8,228 bases of DNA from an uncultured Collinsella sp. (GTDB taxonomy: Bacteria > Actinomycetota > Coriobacteriia > Coriobacteriales > Coriobacteriaceae): NCBI GenBank assembly GCA_900552875.1, contig USCS01000063.1, positions 1 through 8,228 of the forward strand, in the 5' to 3' direction. Shown piece by piece: positions 1 to 6,287 of the stretch. The notes under the pieces were generated by a model. It ran no database searches. It had not been told where the DNA came from and saw only the letters and a list, made by a program, of their open reading frames with translations. A program made the translations under genes and the position numbers. Each line of letters opens with the position of its first letter. Within the stretch, counting starts at the first letter, position 1.

Positions 1-72
1 TTTCTCACTCCGGCTGCTTTGCAGAGTCGTTCGAAAGCAAACCGTGGCCGGCCCTTCGCCTTACGTACCACC

Positions 73-86
73 ATTGGGAACTTTGG
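73..86 (+). repeat. Direct repeat copy 1 (14 bp)
   Basis: ATTGGGAACTTTGG is present here and again, identically, at 137-150. The copies are 64 bases apart from start to start, and the flanks diverge immediately on both sides. Role unknown. Confidence 0.6.
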
Positions 87-136
87 CTGATACTTTGAAA
101 GCAATGAGGCTTTTGTTGACAGGGCCTTTGAGCCCG

Positions 137-150
137 ATTGGGAACTTTGG
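137..150 (+). repeat. Direct repeat copy 2 (14 bp)
   Basis: Identical to the 14 bases at 73-86. It lies just after the small GGGC/GCCC stem at 122-135 and about 90 bases before the nitroreductase start. It could be half of a paired regulator site or part of a longer repeat element; the sequence alone does not decide. Confidence 0.6.
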
Positions 151-223
151 GACCGCCTTAAACGTTTGGCTGGATCGGGCTTTGGGTACCCTTTGTTTTG
201 CTTTGGGTTGATACACTGAATTT

Positions 224-228
224 GGAGG
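224..228 (+). promoter_or_regulatory. Ribosome binding site fixing the nitroreductase start
   Basis: GGAGG lies 8 bases before GTG at 237-239. This favours the GTG over the TTG at 198, which would add 13 residues and has no comparable site. The resulting N-terminus places the family's RYSCRE motif at the expected distance from the start. Confidence 0.7.
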
Positions 229-236
229 GCTTGGTT

Positions 237-767
237 GTGAGTTATTTGGATCTGGCTCGGGGTCGGTATTCTTGTCGTGAGTATGAAGATCGGGCTGTGG
301 AGCAGGCTGTGGTGGATGCCATTGTTGAGGCTGGGCGTATTGCTCCTTCTGCTTGTAATAACCATCCAACCCGTGTGATGGTGTTGGATACGCCTGAGCT
401 TCTGGAGAAGGCTGCTGCTTGTCAGCCTCGGTTTGCTCGTGATGGGTCTATCTTTGGCGCTCCGCTTATCTTCCTTATTTGCAGCGTTACCGATGATGCC
501 TGGGTGCGCCCGTATGATCAGATGAACTCGAGTGCCATCGATACTTCGATCGTCTGCGATCAGATGATGATGGAGGCCACCGAGCAGGGCCTGGGAACGT
601 GCTGGGTATGCCATTTTAAGCCTGGGGTGGCACAGGAGCAGTTCAATCTGCCCAAGGGCGTCTATCCCTATCACATGCTCGTCTGTGGATATCCTGCCGA
701 CCACATCGCCGATCCCGAGCATCGCGAGGCCCGTACCATTCCCCTCTCCGACTTCCTCCTCAAGTAG
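237..767 (+). CDS. Nitroreductase-family FMN-dependent oxidoreductase
   Basis: The 176-residue protein belongs to the small nitroreductase/FMN-reductase fold, which normally works as a cytoplasmic FMN homodimer using NAD(P)H. The physiological substrate cannot be predicted. Residues about 8-15 (RGRYSCRE) correspond to the family's phosphate-binding RRSxR motif. Residues 36-44 (APSACNNHP) correspond to the APSxxNxQP flavin loop. The helix at about 102-119 followed by GLGTCWV matches the conserved D..a...la....GLG segment, and GYPAD near 151-155 matches the usual G.P motif. At about 176 residues it is at the short end of the family. It is the only plus-strand gene here and faces the division cluster tail to tail. 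Codon use changes abruptly near base 450: codons 1-71 have about 40 T-ending and 3 C-ending codons by hand count, while the remaining 105 have about 27 and 44. This may reflect a mosaic origin. Confidence 0.85.
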   Translation: MSYLDLARGRYSCREYEDRAVEQAVVDAIVEAGRIAPSACNNHPTRVMVLDTPELLEKAAACQPRFARDGSIFGAPLIFLICSVTDDAWVRPYDQMNSSAIDTSIVCDQMMMEATEQGLGTCWVCHFKPGVAQEQFNLPKGVYPYHMLVCGYPADHIADPEHREARTIPLSDFLLK

Positions 768-793
768 GTTTTGGGACATGCCTTAAAACCTAC
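764..793. repeat. Inverted repeat overlapping the nitroreductase stop codon
   Basis: GTAGGTTTT (764-772) and AAAACCTAC (785-793) form a perfect 9-base stem. Two G-U pairs and one G-C pair can extend it inwards, leaving a six-base loop. It includes the TAG stop at 765-767. No T-run follows on either strand, so it is not a standard intrinsic terminator. It may protect the mRNA 3' end or bind a protein. Confidence 0.5.
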
Positions 794-814
794 CCTTGAC
801 CGCTCACCAGTTCG

Positions 815-852
815 CCGAGTTCTGCGCCATTATGTGCAGGGCTCGGTTTTTT
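815..852 (+). terminator. Intrinsic terminator of the nitroreductase gene
   Basis: CCGAGTTCTGC (815-825) pairs with GCAGGGCTCGG (836-846) in an 11-base stem with two G-U pairs, followed directly by TTTTTT at 847-852. It lies about 50 bases after the nitroreductase stop and is oriented to end plus-strand transcription. Confidence 0.8.
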
Positions 853-877
853 ATGTTACGCACTCCGGCACAGTCAT

Positions 878-907
878 AAAAAAGGACCCGCAAGCTGCGG
901 GTCCTTT
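878..907 (-). terminator. Intrinsic terminator of the division gene array
   Basis: GGACCCGCA (884-892) and TGCGGGTCC (896-904) form a perfect 9-base G/C-rich stem with a 3-base loop, extended by AAA/TTT. Read on the minus strand, the stem is followed by a run of six U residues (878-883). It lies 26 bases beyond the divIVA stop and closes the long minus-strand array. On the plus strand the tail is only TTTCT, so activity there would be weaker. Confidence 0.9.
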
Positions 908-933
908 CTAGGCACTAAATTGTAGGCCGAATG

Positions 934-1608
934 TTAGTCCAGGTCGTCGGCAGCAAAGTTGTCGATCGGGGCGAAGGGATCGGCCACGGGGACAACCGGG
1001 TCAGCGACGGGCAGCGGCTCGGCGGGAACAGTCACTGCAGGAGAAGCGGCAGAACCGACCGGCGTGGAAGCCATCAGATCGGCCGGGAAGGAATTCTGGG
1101 CATCGTCCATGAAGTGCTGGATGAGCTTGAGATACTCTGCCTTGAACTCCTCACGGGAAGCCTTGAGACGATCGATCTCCTCGAGCTCGGCCTGCTTCTC
1201 GGTCAGAGCCTGGCGGATAACCTCGCGGGCCTTGGCGTCAGCCTCGTTGCGGATACGCTCAGCGTTCTCGTTGGCATCGTTGACGATGGTCTCAGCGGTC
1301 TGCTGGGCAGCGATCAAGGCAGCGGAAATCTGGCGCTCCTGAGCGGAGAAGTCAGGGGCGGGAGCAGCCACGGGGGCGGCAGGAACGGCCTGGGCGGTGG
1401 CATCCTGAGCCTGGGCAAGCTGAGCCTGCGCATCGGCAAGCTGCTGCTCGGTAGCAGTCAGACGACCCTTAAGGTCGACGATCTTAGCGAGCATAGCGTC
1501 AACCTCAGAGGACAGCGTCTCCAAGAAGACGTCGACCTCGGCAGGATCGTAGCCACGCTTGGCCTCAGAGAAAGTCTGAGCCTGGATGTCTGCAGGGGTA
1601 ATAGCCAT
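934..1608 (-). CDS. divIVA: DivIVA-domain protein (polar/septal coiled-coil scaffold)
   Basis: DivIVA proteins bind negatively curved membrane at poles and septa and recruit division or growth machinery; in actinobacteria the homologue (Wag31) directs polar growth. The 224-residue protein starts MAITPADIQAQTFSEAKRGY, the typical DivIVA N-terminus, with F13 and R18 near the expected membrane-contact positions and GYDPAEVDVFLE at 19-30. A first coiled coil spans about 28-72, an Ala/Pro linker about 75-86, and a second long coiled coil about 88-172. The tail after 175 is rich in Pro, Ala and Asp. AGGAG lies 7 bases before the ATG. It is last in the array, 61 bases after yggT, and is followed by a strong terminator. 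The S4-domain gene ylmH, often found between yggT and divIVA, is absent. The exact growth role in this organism is inferred. Confidence 0.9.
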   Translation of the reverse strand: MAITPADIQAQTFSEAKRGYDPAEVDVFLETLSSEVDAMLAKIVDLKGRLTATEQQLADAQAQLAQAQDATAQAVPAAPVAAPAPDFSAQERQISAALIAAQQTAETIVNDANENAERIRNEADAKAREVIRQALTEKQAELEEIDRLKASREEFKAEYLKLIQHFMDDAQNSFPADLMASTPVGSAASPAVTVPAEPLPVADPVVPVADPFAPIDNFAADDLD

Positions 1609-1669
1609 AACAAGTCTCCTTTTTCATCGCCTCGGCGCTACACGCCCGACGTAAGTTACTAAGACAGTT

Positions 1670-1951
1670 CTACACGAGTATACCTATAAGAAGCTGCAGA
1701 ACCAGCCTCTGCACCAACTGCAACGCAATAATCGCAACGACCGGCGAAAAATCGATACCGCCCATCGGCGGGATGAAACGACGGAACAGGTTGAGCCACG
1801 GACCGCACACGCTATCAAGCACCGCAGCAATATCCTGAAGCAAACCACCCTGCTTCATGGGAATCCACGTCATAAAGCAGTAGACGACAATGAGCGTGGA
1901 ATAGAAGTTGAACAGCGTGTTGACCAGCTGGACGATAGTGTAGATGTTGAT
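1670..1951 (-). CDS. yggT: YggT-family membrane protein (YlmG), probable AUC start
   Basis: This small two-helix integral membrane protein of the YggT/YlmG family has no settled biochemical role; it occurs in division clusters and has been linked to osmotic tolerance and chloroplast nucleoid or division functions in relatives. The first membrane segment is about residues 3-25. The loop contains the family motif RRFIPPMGGIDFSPV (about 57-71), and the second segment runs to near the C-terminus. A first methionine exists only at 1871-1873, inside the family domain after most of helix 1, and starting there would delete that helix. In frame between the sepF stop (1973-1975) and that methionine there is no ATG, GTG or TTG. 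GAGGAG at 1958-1963 is 6 bases before ATC (1949-1951), giving 93 residues and the family's usual N-terminus. ATT at 1955-1957 abuts the binding site and is less likely. A sequence error turning ATG into ATC is possible. Confidence 0.8.
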   Translation of the reverse strand: MNIYTIVQLVNTLFNFYSTLIVVYCFMTWIPMKQGGLLQDIAAVLDSVCGPWLNLFRRFIPPMGGIDFSPVVAIIALQLVQRLVLQLLIGILV

Positions 1952-1957
1952 GGGAAT

Positions 1958-1963
1958 CTCCTC
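1958..1963 (-). promoter_or_regulatory. Ribosome binding site for yggT with a non-standard start
   Basis: Read on the minus strand this is GAGGAG, lying between the sepF stop and the yggT coding sequence. At 6 bases its spacing fits an ATC start codon at 1951 to 1949; no standard start codon lies within usable distance in the yggT frame. Confidence 0.65.
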
Positions 1964-1972
1964 GTCTTGTCT

Positions 1973-2695
1973 TTACTTAAGGTAGCCGTCGGCACGAAGC
2001 TTCTTGAGATCGGAATCTTTGACCTCGCAACCGGCGGGCAGCACCATGAACACGCGGTCGCCCACCTCCTTGACCGTGGCACCCAGACCGCAGGCAAAGC
2101 CGTAAGAGAAGTCCAAGACGCGCTTGGCAACTTCGGTGCGTACGCCCACAAAAATCAGTGCGACAGGCTGCTTGGTGCGAACGCGGCGCACCACGGTCTC
2201 CACGTCGTCATAGCTCTCGGGGCGCAGGACATAGGCCGGCAGCTGCGGTGTGGCGTTGATGATATTGCTCGCATAGGCCGAGGCATCGCTCGGTGCAGGC
2301 GCAGGCGCAGCGGCGGCACGGGCGCGGGTGTTCTCGGCGTAGCTCGACGGCGTGTCATAGGCACCAGGACGATAACCGCTCGCAACACTGTCCTGCGAGC
2401 GCGAAGGCGGGTTATACGTCGTGGCATGGCGGGAGTCATCGCCGACCAGCTGCCCGGAGCGTGTATACACGGCAACCGACTCAGCTTCACCACGGCGCGT
2501 CTGACCAAGCAGGCCGTTGCTCGGCTCGTCTTGGGTGTAGAAGCCCTCGCCCGAAGCACCGCTGTAGCCGTTGCCCTGATAGCCATCGTCATAGCCATCA
2601 TCGTAGCCGTAGTCGTCGTCCTGGCCATAACCCTGGTCGTAACCCTGCTGGCCGCCCAGGTGCATCTTATTTTTAATCTCGTCAAGGAAGCCCAT
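1973..2695 (-). CDS. sepF: SepF cell division protein
   Basis: SepF binds the C-terminal tail of FtsZ, ties FtsZ filaments to the membrane, and is essential in many actinobacteria that lack FtsA. The ATG at 2693-2695 was chosen because GAGAGG precedes it by 8 bases and MGFLDEIKNKM is the expected N-terminal amphipathic membrane helix; an upstream ATG at 2746 would add 17 unrelated residues. The protein is 240 residues. Residues about 1-12 are the membrane helix. Residues about 16-45 are an unusual Gly/Tyr/Asp-rich stretch (YDDGYDDGYQGNGY). Residues about 46-140 are a disordered Ser/Ala/Pro linker. The C-terminal SepF (DUF552) domain covers about 145-240, including the RVLDFSYGFACGL helix and the VFMVLP strand. 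The linker is longer than in Bacillus SepF, which totals about 150 residues. The gene lies 60 bases after yggS and 21 bases before yggT. Confidence 0.93.
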   Translation of the reverse strand: MGFLDEIKNKMHLGGQQGYDQGYGQDDDYGYDDGYDDGYQGNGYSGASGEGFYTQDEPSNGLLGQTRRGEAESVAVYTRSGQLVGDDSRHATTYNPPSRSQDSVASGYRPGAYDTPSSYAENTRARAAAAPAPAPSDASAYASNIINATPQLPAYVLRPESYDDVETVVRRVRTKQPVALIFVGVRTEVAKRVLDFSYGFACGLGATVKEVGDRVFMVLPAGCEVKDSDLKKLRADGYLK

Positions 2696-2755
2696 GGTTG
2701 TGTCCTCTCGCGGTTTAGTGCAGGCGCCCCGATAATCAGTGCGCACTTCAGAGCC

Positions 2756-3493
2756 TTATTTTACTGCAAACTCCGGGCTAAATACTACCCTGCCCAGGCG
2801 AACGAGCGTAGAGCCCTCCTCAAGGGCAGGCTCAAAGTCTTCGCTCATGCCGCAGGAAAGCTCAGGCAGGTTCAAATCGGGATGCGCCGCCTCCAGCTCA
2901 TCCCTCAGCTCACGAAGCCCCGCAAAGGTGCGGCGTGCCACATCCTTATTCCCCCGGGGCGCCATAGTCATAAGCCCCTGTACGCAAATTCCCTCAAGTT
3001 CCGCAAGCTCACCCGCGGCGGCGCGAATCTCATCGGGCGAAAAGCCTCCCTTCGACTCCTCACCACTCACATTGACCTCAATGAGCACACGCTGGGGGCC
3101 GGCGAGTTCGCCTGCCTCAATCTTGCGGGCAGCACGGCTCGAGATCGCCTGCGCCAGATGCAGCGAACCCACCGAGTGAATCAGCTCGGCTGAGCCCAGC
3201 ACCGCATTGATCTTATTGGTCTGCAGGTTGCCGATCATATCGAAGCGCACCTCGGGCAGCTCCGGATGCTCCGCCAAACCTGTGAGCTTGCGAACCAGCT
3301 CCTGCGGGCGGTTCTCGGCAAAATGGCGATACCCCGCCTGGATGGCGGCAACGGTCTCATCGACACCAACGGTCTTGGACACGGCAATGAGGCGCGCGGC
3401 GTCGTGGGGACGGCCCGCGCGATCGAGCGCCGCATAAAAACGTTCCAGAATCTGCTCGCGGCGAGCGCGCATCAAGTCCAAATAGTTATCCAT
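2756..3493 (-). CDS. yggS: YggS/PLPBP-family pyridoxal phosphate homeostasis protein
   Basis: This cytoplasmic single-domain PLP-binding protein has an alanine-racemase-like TIM barrel (YlmE in Bacillus, PROSC/PLPBP in humans). It has no known catalytic reaction and buffers free pyridoxal phosphate. It is 245 residues from the ATG at 3491-3493, which has GGAGG 9 bases upstream; the longer reading to 3577 adds residues outside the family. K40 in LIAVSKTV is the expected Schiff-base lysine. Other family motifs are FAENRPQEL (58-66), MIGNLQTNK (the usual HLQ.NK with Asn in place of His), VNVSGEESKGGF, and GMSEDFEPALEEGSTLVRLG, which binds the cofactor phosphate. The C-terminal VVFS replaces the common AIFG. 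The gene opens the division block after phoU, as ylmE does before ylmF (sepF). Confidence 0.93.
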   Translation of the reverse strand: MDNYLDLMRARREQILERFYAALDRAGRPHDAARLIAVSKTVGVDETVAAIQAGYRHFAENRPQELVRKLTGLAEHPELPEVRFDMIGNLQTNKINAVLGSAELIHSVGSLHLAQAISSRAARKIEAGELAGPQRVLIEVNVSGEESKGGFSPDEIRAAAGELAELEGICVQGLMTMAPRGNKDVARRTFAGLRELRDELEAAHPDLNLPELSCGMSEDFEPALEEGSTLVRLGRVVFSPEFAVK

Positions 3494-3543
3494 TGCCAAT
3501 CGCCTCCGCTGACAGCCAAACAAGTAGTCCCATGCTAACGCAA

Positions 3544-3575
3544 GAGCGCGGCCCCGCATGTGCAAGGCCGCGCTC
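3544..3575. repeat. Strong stem-loop between phoU and yggS
   Basis: GAGCGCGGCC (3544-3553) and GGCCGCGCTC (3566-3575) form a perfect 10-base stem with a 12-base loop that itself contains GCATGTGC. Read on the minus strand, the stem is followed by TTGCG rather than a U-run, so it is at best a weak intrinsic terminator. It sits between the phosphate block and the division block and could act as an attenuator, RNA-processing barrier or mRNA stabiliser. Confidence 0.55.
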
Positions 3576-3612
3576 ACTTAGGTATTTACAATCTTTCGAC
3601 GAACGGGGTTAC

Positions 3613-4470
3613 TTACTCCTCGTCGTCCTCGCCATCGTCCTCATCCTCAAGATGATCGAGCAGGTAGCGAAGACCCTCGCTGACCTCGTTAACGGGCACC
3701 TTGGCAACGTAGCGTGCATCGACGGCGGGCCTCATGATAACACCCTCGCCCGAAGGCACGCGCATGCTCTCGAGCTCATCCTCATCAGTGCAGGCGATAT
3801 CACCGGCAGTCATACGCTGTCCGGTCAACAGGAAGGTCAGACGGCAGGCGGCATCGATGGAAATCGAGGCGATGCGATCGAGATAGCGCGATACCATGAT
3901 GGCGCGGCGCAGGTCGTCATAGTTGCTGTCGTCGTCCATAAAATCGCCCGTGTCCATGCGGTTAAAGGTGCGGAAGAACTTCTCGTAGGCGGCGTGCGCT
4001 GGCTCGTCCTCGACGGCCAAGTTGCAGATGATGGACATGTCGTTGGTGACGAGCGCAGAAAGCGAAGAGCCCAGCACCTGGTAGACGGCCTCAGCCTCGG
4101 CCTCGACCGTGCCGACAAGCTCCTTGGGCAGCGAGATGTCGGCCTTGATCATATGACGCGTGGCGCGGCAAATCTGGCGAACCTTATCGGTCATGCGCTG
4201 CAGGTTAAAGTCGACGTAGATGATCGTCTGCAGCAAGCGGAAGTCGGAGGCGACCGGTGACTGCGTGGCAATCAGGTTGTAGCAGACGGCCTCCAGGTTG
4301 GCGCAGCGTGCGTCAATCGAAAGCGTACGCTTCTTGGTCTTGGTGGCGAGCTTGCGGTCGTCGGTCACATAGGCCTTCACGGCATCGTGGAGGGCCAGAT
4401 CGACGGCCTCGTAGATGCTCAGCATCTCGTGACGGGCCTCGATGAGCTGACGGGAAAACAGTTTGCGCAT
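3613..4470 (-). CDS. phoU: PhoU-family phosphate transport regulator
   Basis: PhoU proteins connect the PstSCAB transporter with the PhoR kinase and limit phosphate uptake and signalling when phosphate is plentiful. The ATG at 4468-4470 has GGAG 6 bases upstream. The 285-residue, mostly helical protein has two PhoU three-helix repeats (about 8-110 and 118-222) and a C-terminal extension of about 60 residues ending in a very acidic tail (DEDDGEDDEE). Many PhoU proteins are 215-235 residues long. The motif normally reading LERIGDxAxNI, which binds metal clusters in studied homologues, is changed in both repeats: LQRMTDKVRQI at 90-100 (Q91, D95, Q99) and LDRIASISIDA at 197-207 (D198, S202, D206). 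It follows pstB after 92 bases. No phoR/phoP pair is adjacent within the window. Confidence 0.88.
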   Translation of the reverse strand: MRKLFSRQLIEARHEMLSIYEAVDLALHDAVKAYVTDDRKLATKTKKRTLSIDARCANLEAVCYNLIATQSPVASDFRLLQTIIYVDFNLQRMTDKVRQICRATRHMIKADISLPKELVGTVEAEAEAVYQVLGSSLSALVTNDMSIICNLAVEDEPAHAAYEKFFRTFNRMDTGDFMDDDSNYDDLRRAIMVSRYLDRIASISIDAACRLTFLLTGQRMTAGDIACTDEDELESMRVPSGEGVIMRPAVDARYVAKVPVNEVSEGLRYLLDHLEDEDDGEDDEE

Positions 4471-4490
4471 GGTTCACTCCAATCAGTTGG

Positions 4491-4511
4491 GTGCGGTCAT
4501 GCCGCCCGCAC
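4491..4511. repeat. Short stem-loop in the pstB-phoU gap
   Basis: GTGCGG (4491-4496) and CCGCAC (4506-4511) form a 6-base stem with a 9-base loop, about 20 bases upstream of the phoU start. A second weak pair, GATCGG/CCGATC (4537-4542/4559-4564), covers the pstB stop. Either may affect mRNA stability or phoU translation, but both are short enough to arise by chance in GC-rich DNA. Confidence 0.25.
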
Positions 4512-4562
4512 AGTGAATACGCACCGGACCAGATCCGATCGGCTTGGGACTAGTCGCACCGA

Positions 4563-5366
<804 letters not shown>

Positions 5367-5378
5367 GGGACTCCTTAA

Positions 5379-6284
5379 CTAGCGACGCTTGCGCGACAGG
5401 AAGCGCGCAAACAGGTTGAAGGCCAAAATGATCACCATCAGCAAGAGCGCGGTGCCGTAGGCTGCGTTCATGTTGATGCCGTCGTTGGCAAGCAGGTACA
5501 GGTGAACGGTCATGGGACGACCGGAATCGAGCGGCGAAATAGGTAGATTGATGGCCTGGCCCATGGTGTAGAGCACCACGGCGGTCTCGCCGATGGCACG
5601 GCCGATGGCAAGGACGATGCCCGTGGCAATGCGGCCAAAGGCCGAAGGAAGCACGATCTTGGAGACGACCTGCCACTTGGTAGCGCCCAGGCCGTACGCG
5701 CCCCAACGGATATAGCGCGGAACGGCGCGAATGGCTTCTTCGGTGGTGCGCATGACGATGGGAAGCATCAAGAGCGCGAGCGCCAGAGCGGCCGAGACCA
5801 TCGAAAGGCCCAGGCCCATAGCCTCGACAAACAAGGCGTAGCCAAACAGGCCCATAACGATGGAGGGCACCGAGGCCAAAGCGTCAGCAGCGTAGCGAAT
5901 GAGCTCGACGACCTTGCCCTGCTTGGCGTACTCGGCCAGATAGACGGCTGCCAGCACAGCGATCGGCGTGCAGATAAGCATGGCGAGCGCCGTCACGTAG
6001 ACGGTCGAGACGATCGTGGGCCAAATTCCGCCCTCGGCGTTGACGCCCTGGGGCCAACCGAAGATAAAGTCGAGCGAGATGTGTGGCAGGCCGTTGATGA
6101 CCACGTAGGCGATGATAGCGACCAGCACCAGCGTGGTGATGTAGGCAGCGGCACGAAACACGCCAAGCATGATCTTGTTGGACAGGTCCTTGTTGATGCG
6201 GCCCTTCTTGCCGTGGGAAAGGGCACGCTTGATGCGCTCGCGCGACGAGGTCATATCGACCGTCGTGTCAACGGAATCGGACAT
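5379..6284 (-). CDS. pstA: Phosphate ABC transporter permease PstA
   Basis: PstA is one of the two membrane subunits that form the phosphate channel with PstC. The 301-residue protein has a basic cytoplasmic N-terminus of about 40 residues and about six hydrophobic helices, beginning near 47-66 and 91-119 and ending near 277-295. The cytoplasmic coupling loop that docks on PstB is at about 182-222 (EEAIRAVPRYIRWGAYGLGA then TKWQVVSKIVLP), followed by the GRAIGETA motif at 228-235 shared with PstC. The ATG lies 3 bases after the pstC TAG, and its binding site (AGAGGGGG) is embedded in the last codons of pstC, which suggests translational coupling. Confidence 0.96.
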   Translation of the reverse strand: MSDSVDTTVDMTSSRERIKRALSHGKKGRINKDLSNKIMLGVFRAAAYITTLVLVAIIAYVVINGLPHISLDFIFGWPQGVNAEGGIWPTIVSTVYVTALAMLICTPIAVLAAVYLAEYAKQGKVVELIRYAADALASVPSIVMGLFGYALFVEAMGLGLSMVSAALALALLMLPIVMRTTEEAIRAVPRYIRWGAYGLGATKWQVVSKIVLPSAFGRIATGIVLAIGRAIGETAVVLYTMGQAINLPISPLDSGRPMTVHLYLLANDGINMNAAYGTALLLMVIILAFNLFARFLSRKRR

Positions 6285-6287
6285 AGC

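Larger units (their letters stand above)
1..236. other. Non-coding leader region with repeated CTTTGG words
   Basis: No gene can be supported here. The stretch is T/G-rich on the plus strand, unlike most of the window. CTTTG followed by G, A or T occurs at about 81, 93, 126, 145, 180, 191 and 201, and an exact 14-base direct repeat lies at 73-86 and 137-150. A short stem GGGC/GCCC is at 122-125/132-135. TTGACA at 116-121 resembles a -35 box, but no good -10 box follows at 16-18 bases. Plus-strand frame 2 is open from the left edge to a TGA at 209-211, so a truncated upstream gene end cannot be excluded; its predicted peptide matches no family I know. The region may hold the nitroreductase promoter, or be one copy of a dispersed intergenic repeat. 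Confidence 0.4.

Noticed and set aside
61..369. Minus-strand 102-codon frame with Pro/Gln-rich N-terminus
   Set aside because: It overlaps the 5' part of the nitroreductase gene in antisense. The Pro/Gln/His richness follows from the complement of the T/G-rich strand, and no ribosome binding site was seen.
931..1662. Plus-strand reading frame (243 codons) opposite divIVA
   Set aside because: It mirrors the divIVA coding frame, has no family features, and starts next to the terminator hairpin. The minus-strand gene has a clear binding site and DivIVA motifs.
1677..1682. TATACT on the minus strand at the end of yggT as a divIVA promoter
   Set aside because: The -10 match is good (5 of 6), but no reasonable -35 hexamer lies 16-18 bases upstream, so a promoter cannot be supported.
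1967..3193. Long plus-strand reading frame (408 codons) opposite sepF and yggS
   Set aside because: It is antisense to two well-recognised genes. Its translation is low-complexity in Ala, Arg and Val without family motifs, as expected for the complement of GC-biased codons.
4471..4480. GTTCACT-like word before phoU as an actinobacterial Pho box
   Set aside because: Only one copy is present rather than the tandem repeats expected, and it coincides with the complement of the phoU ribosome binding site.
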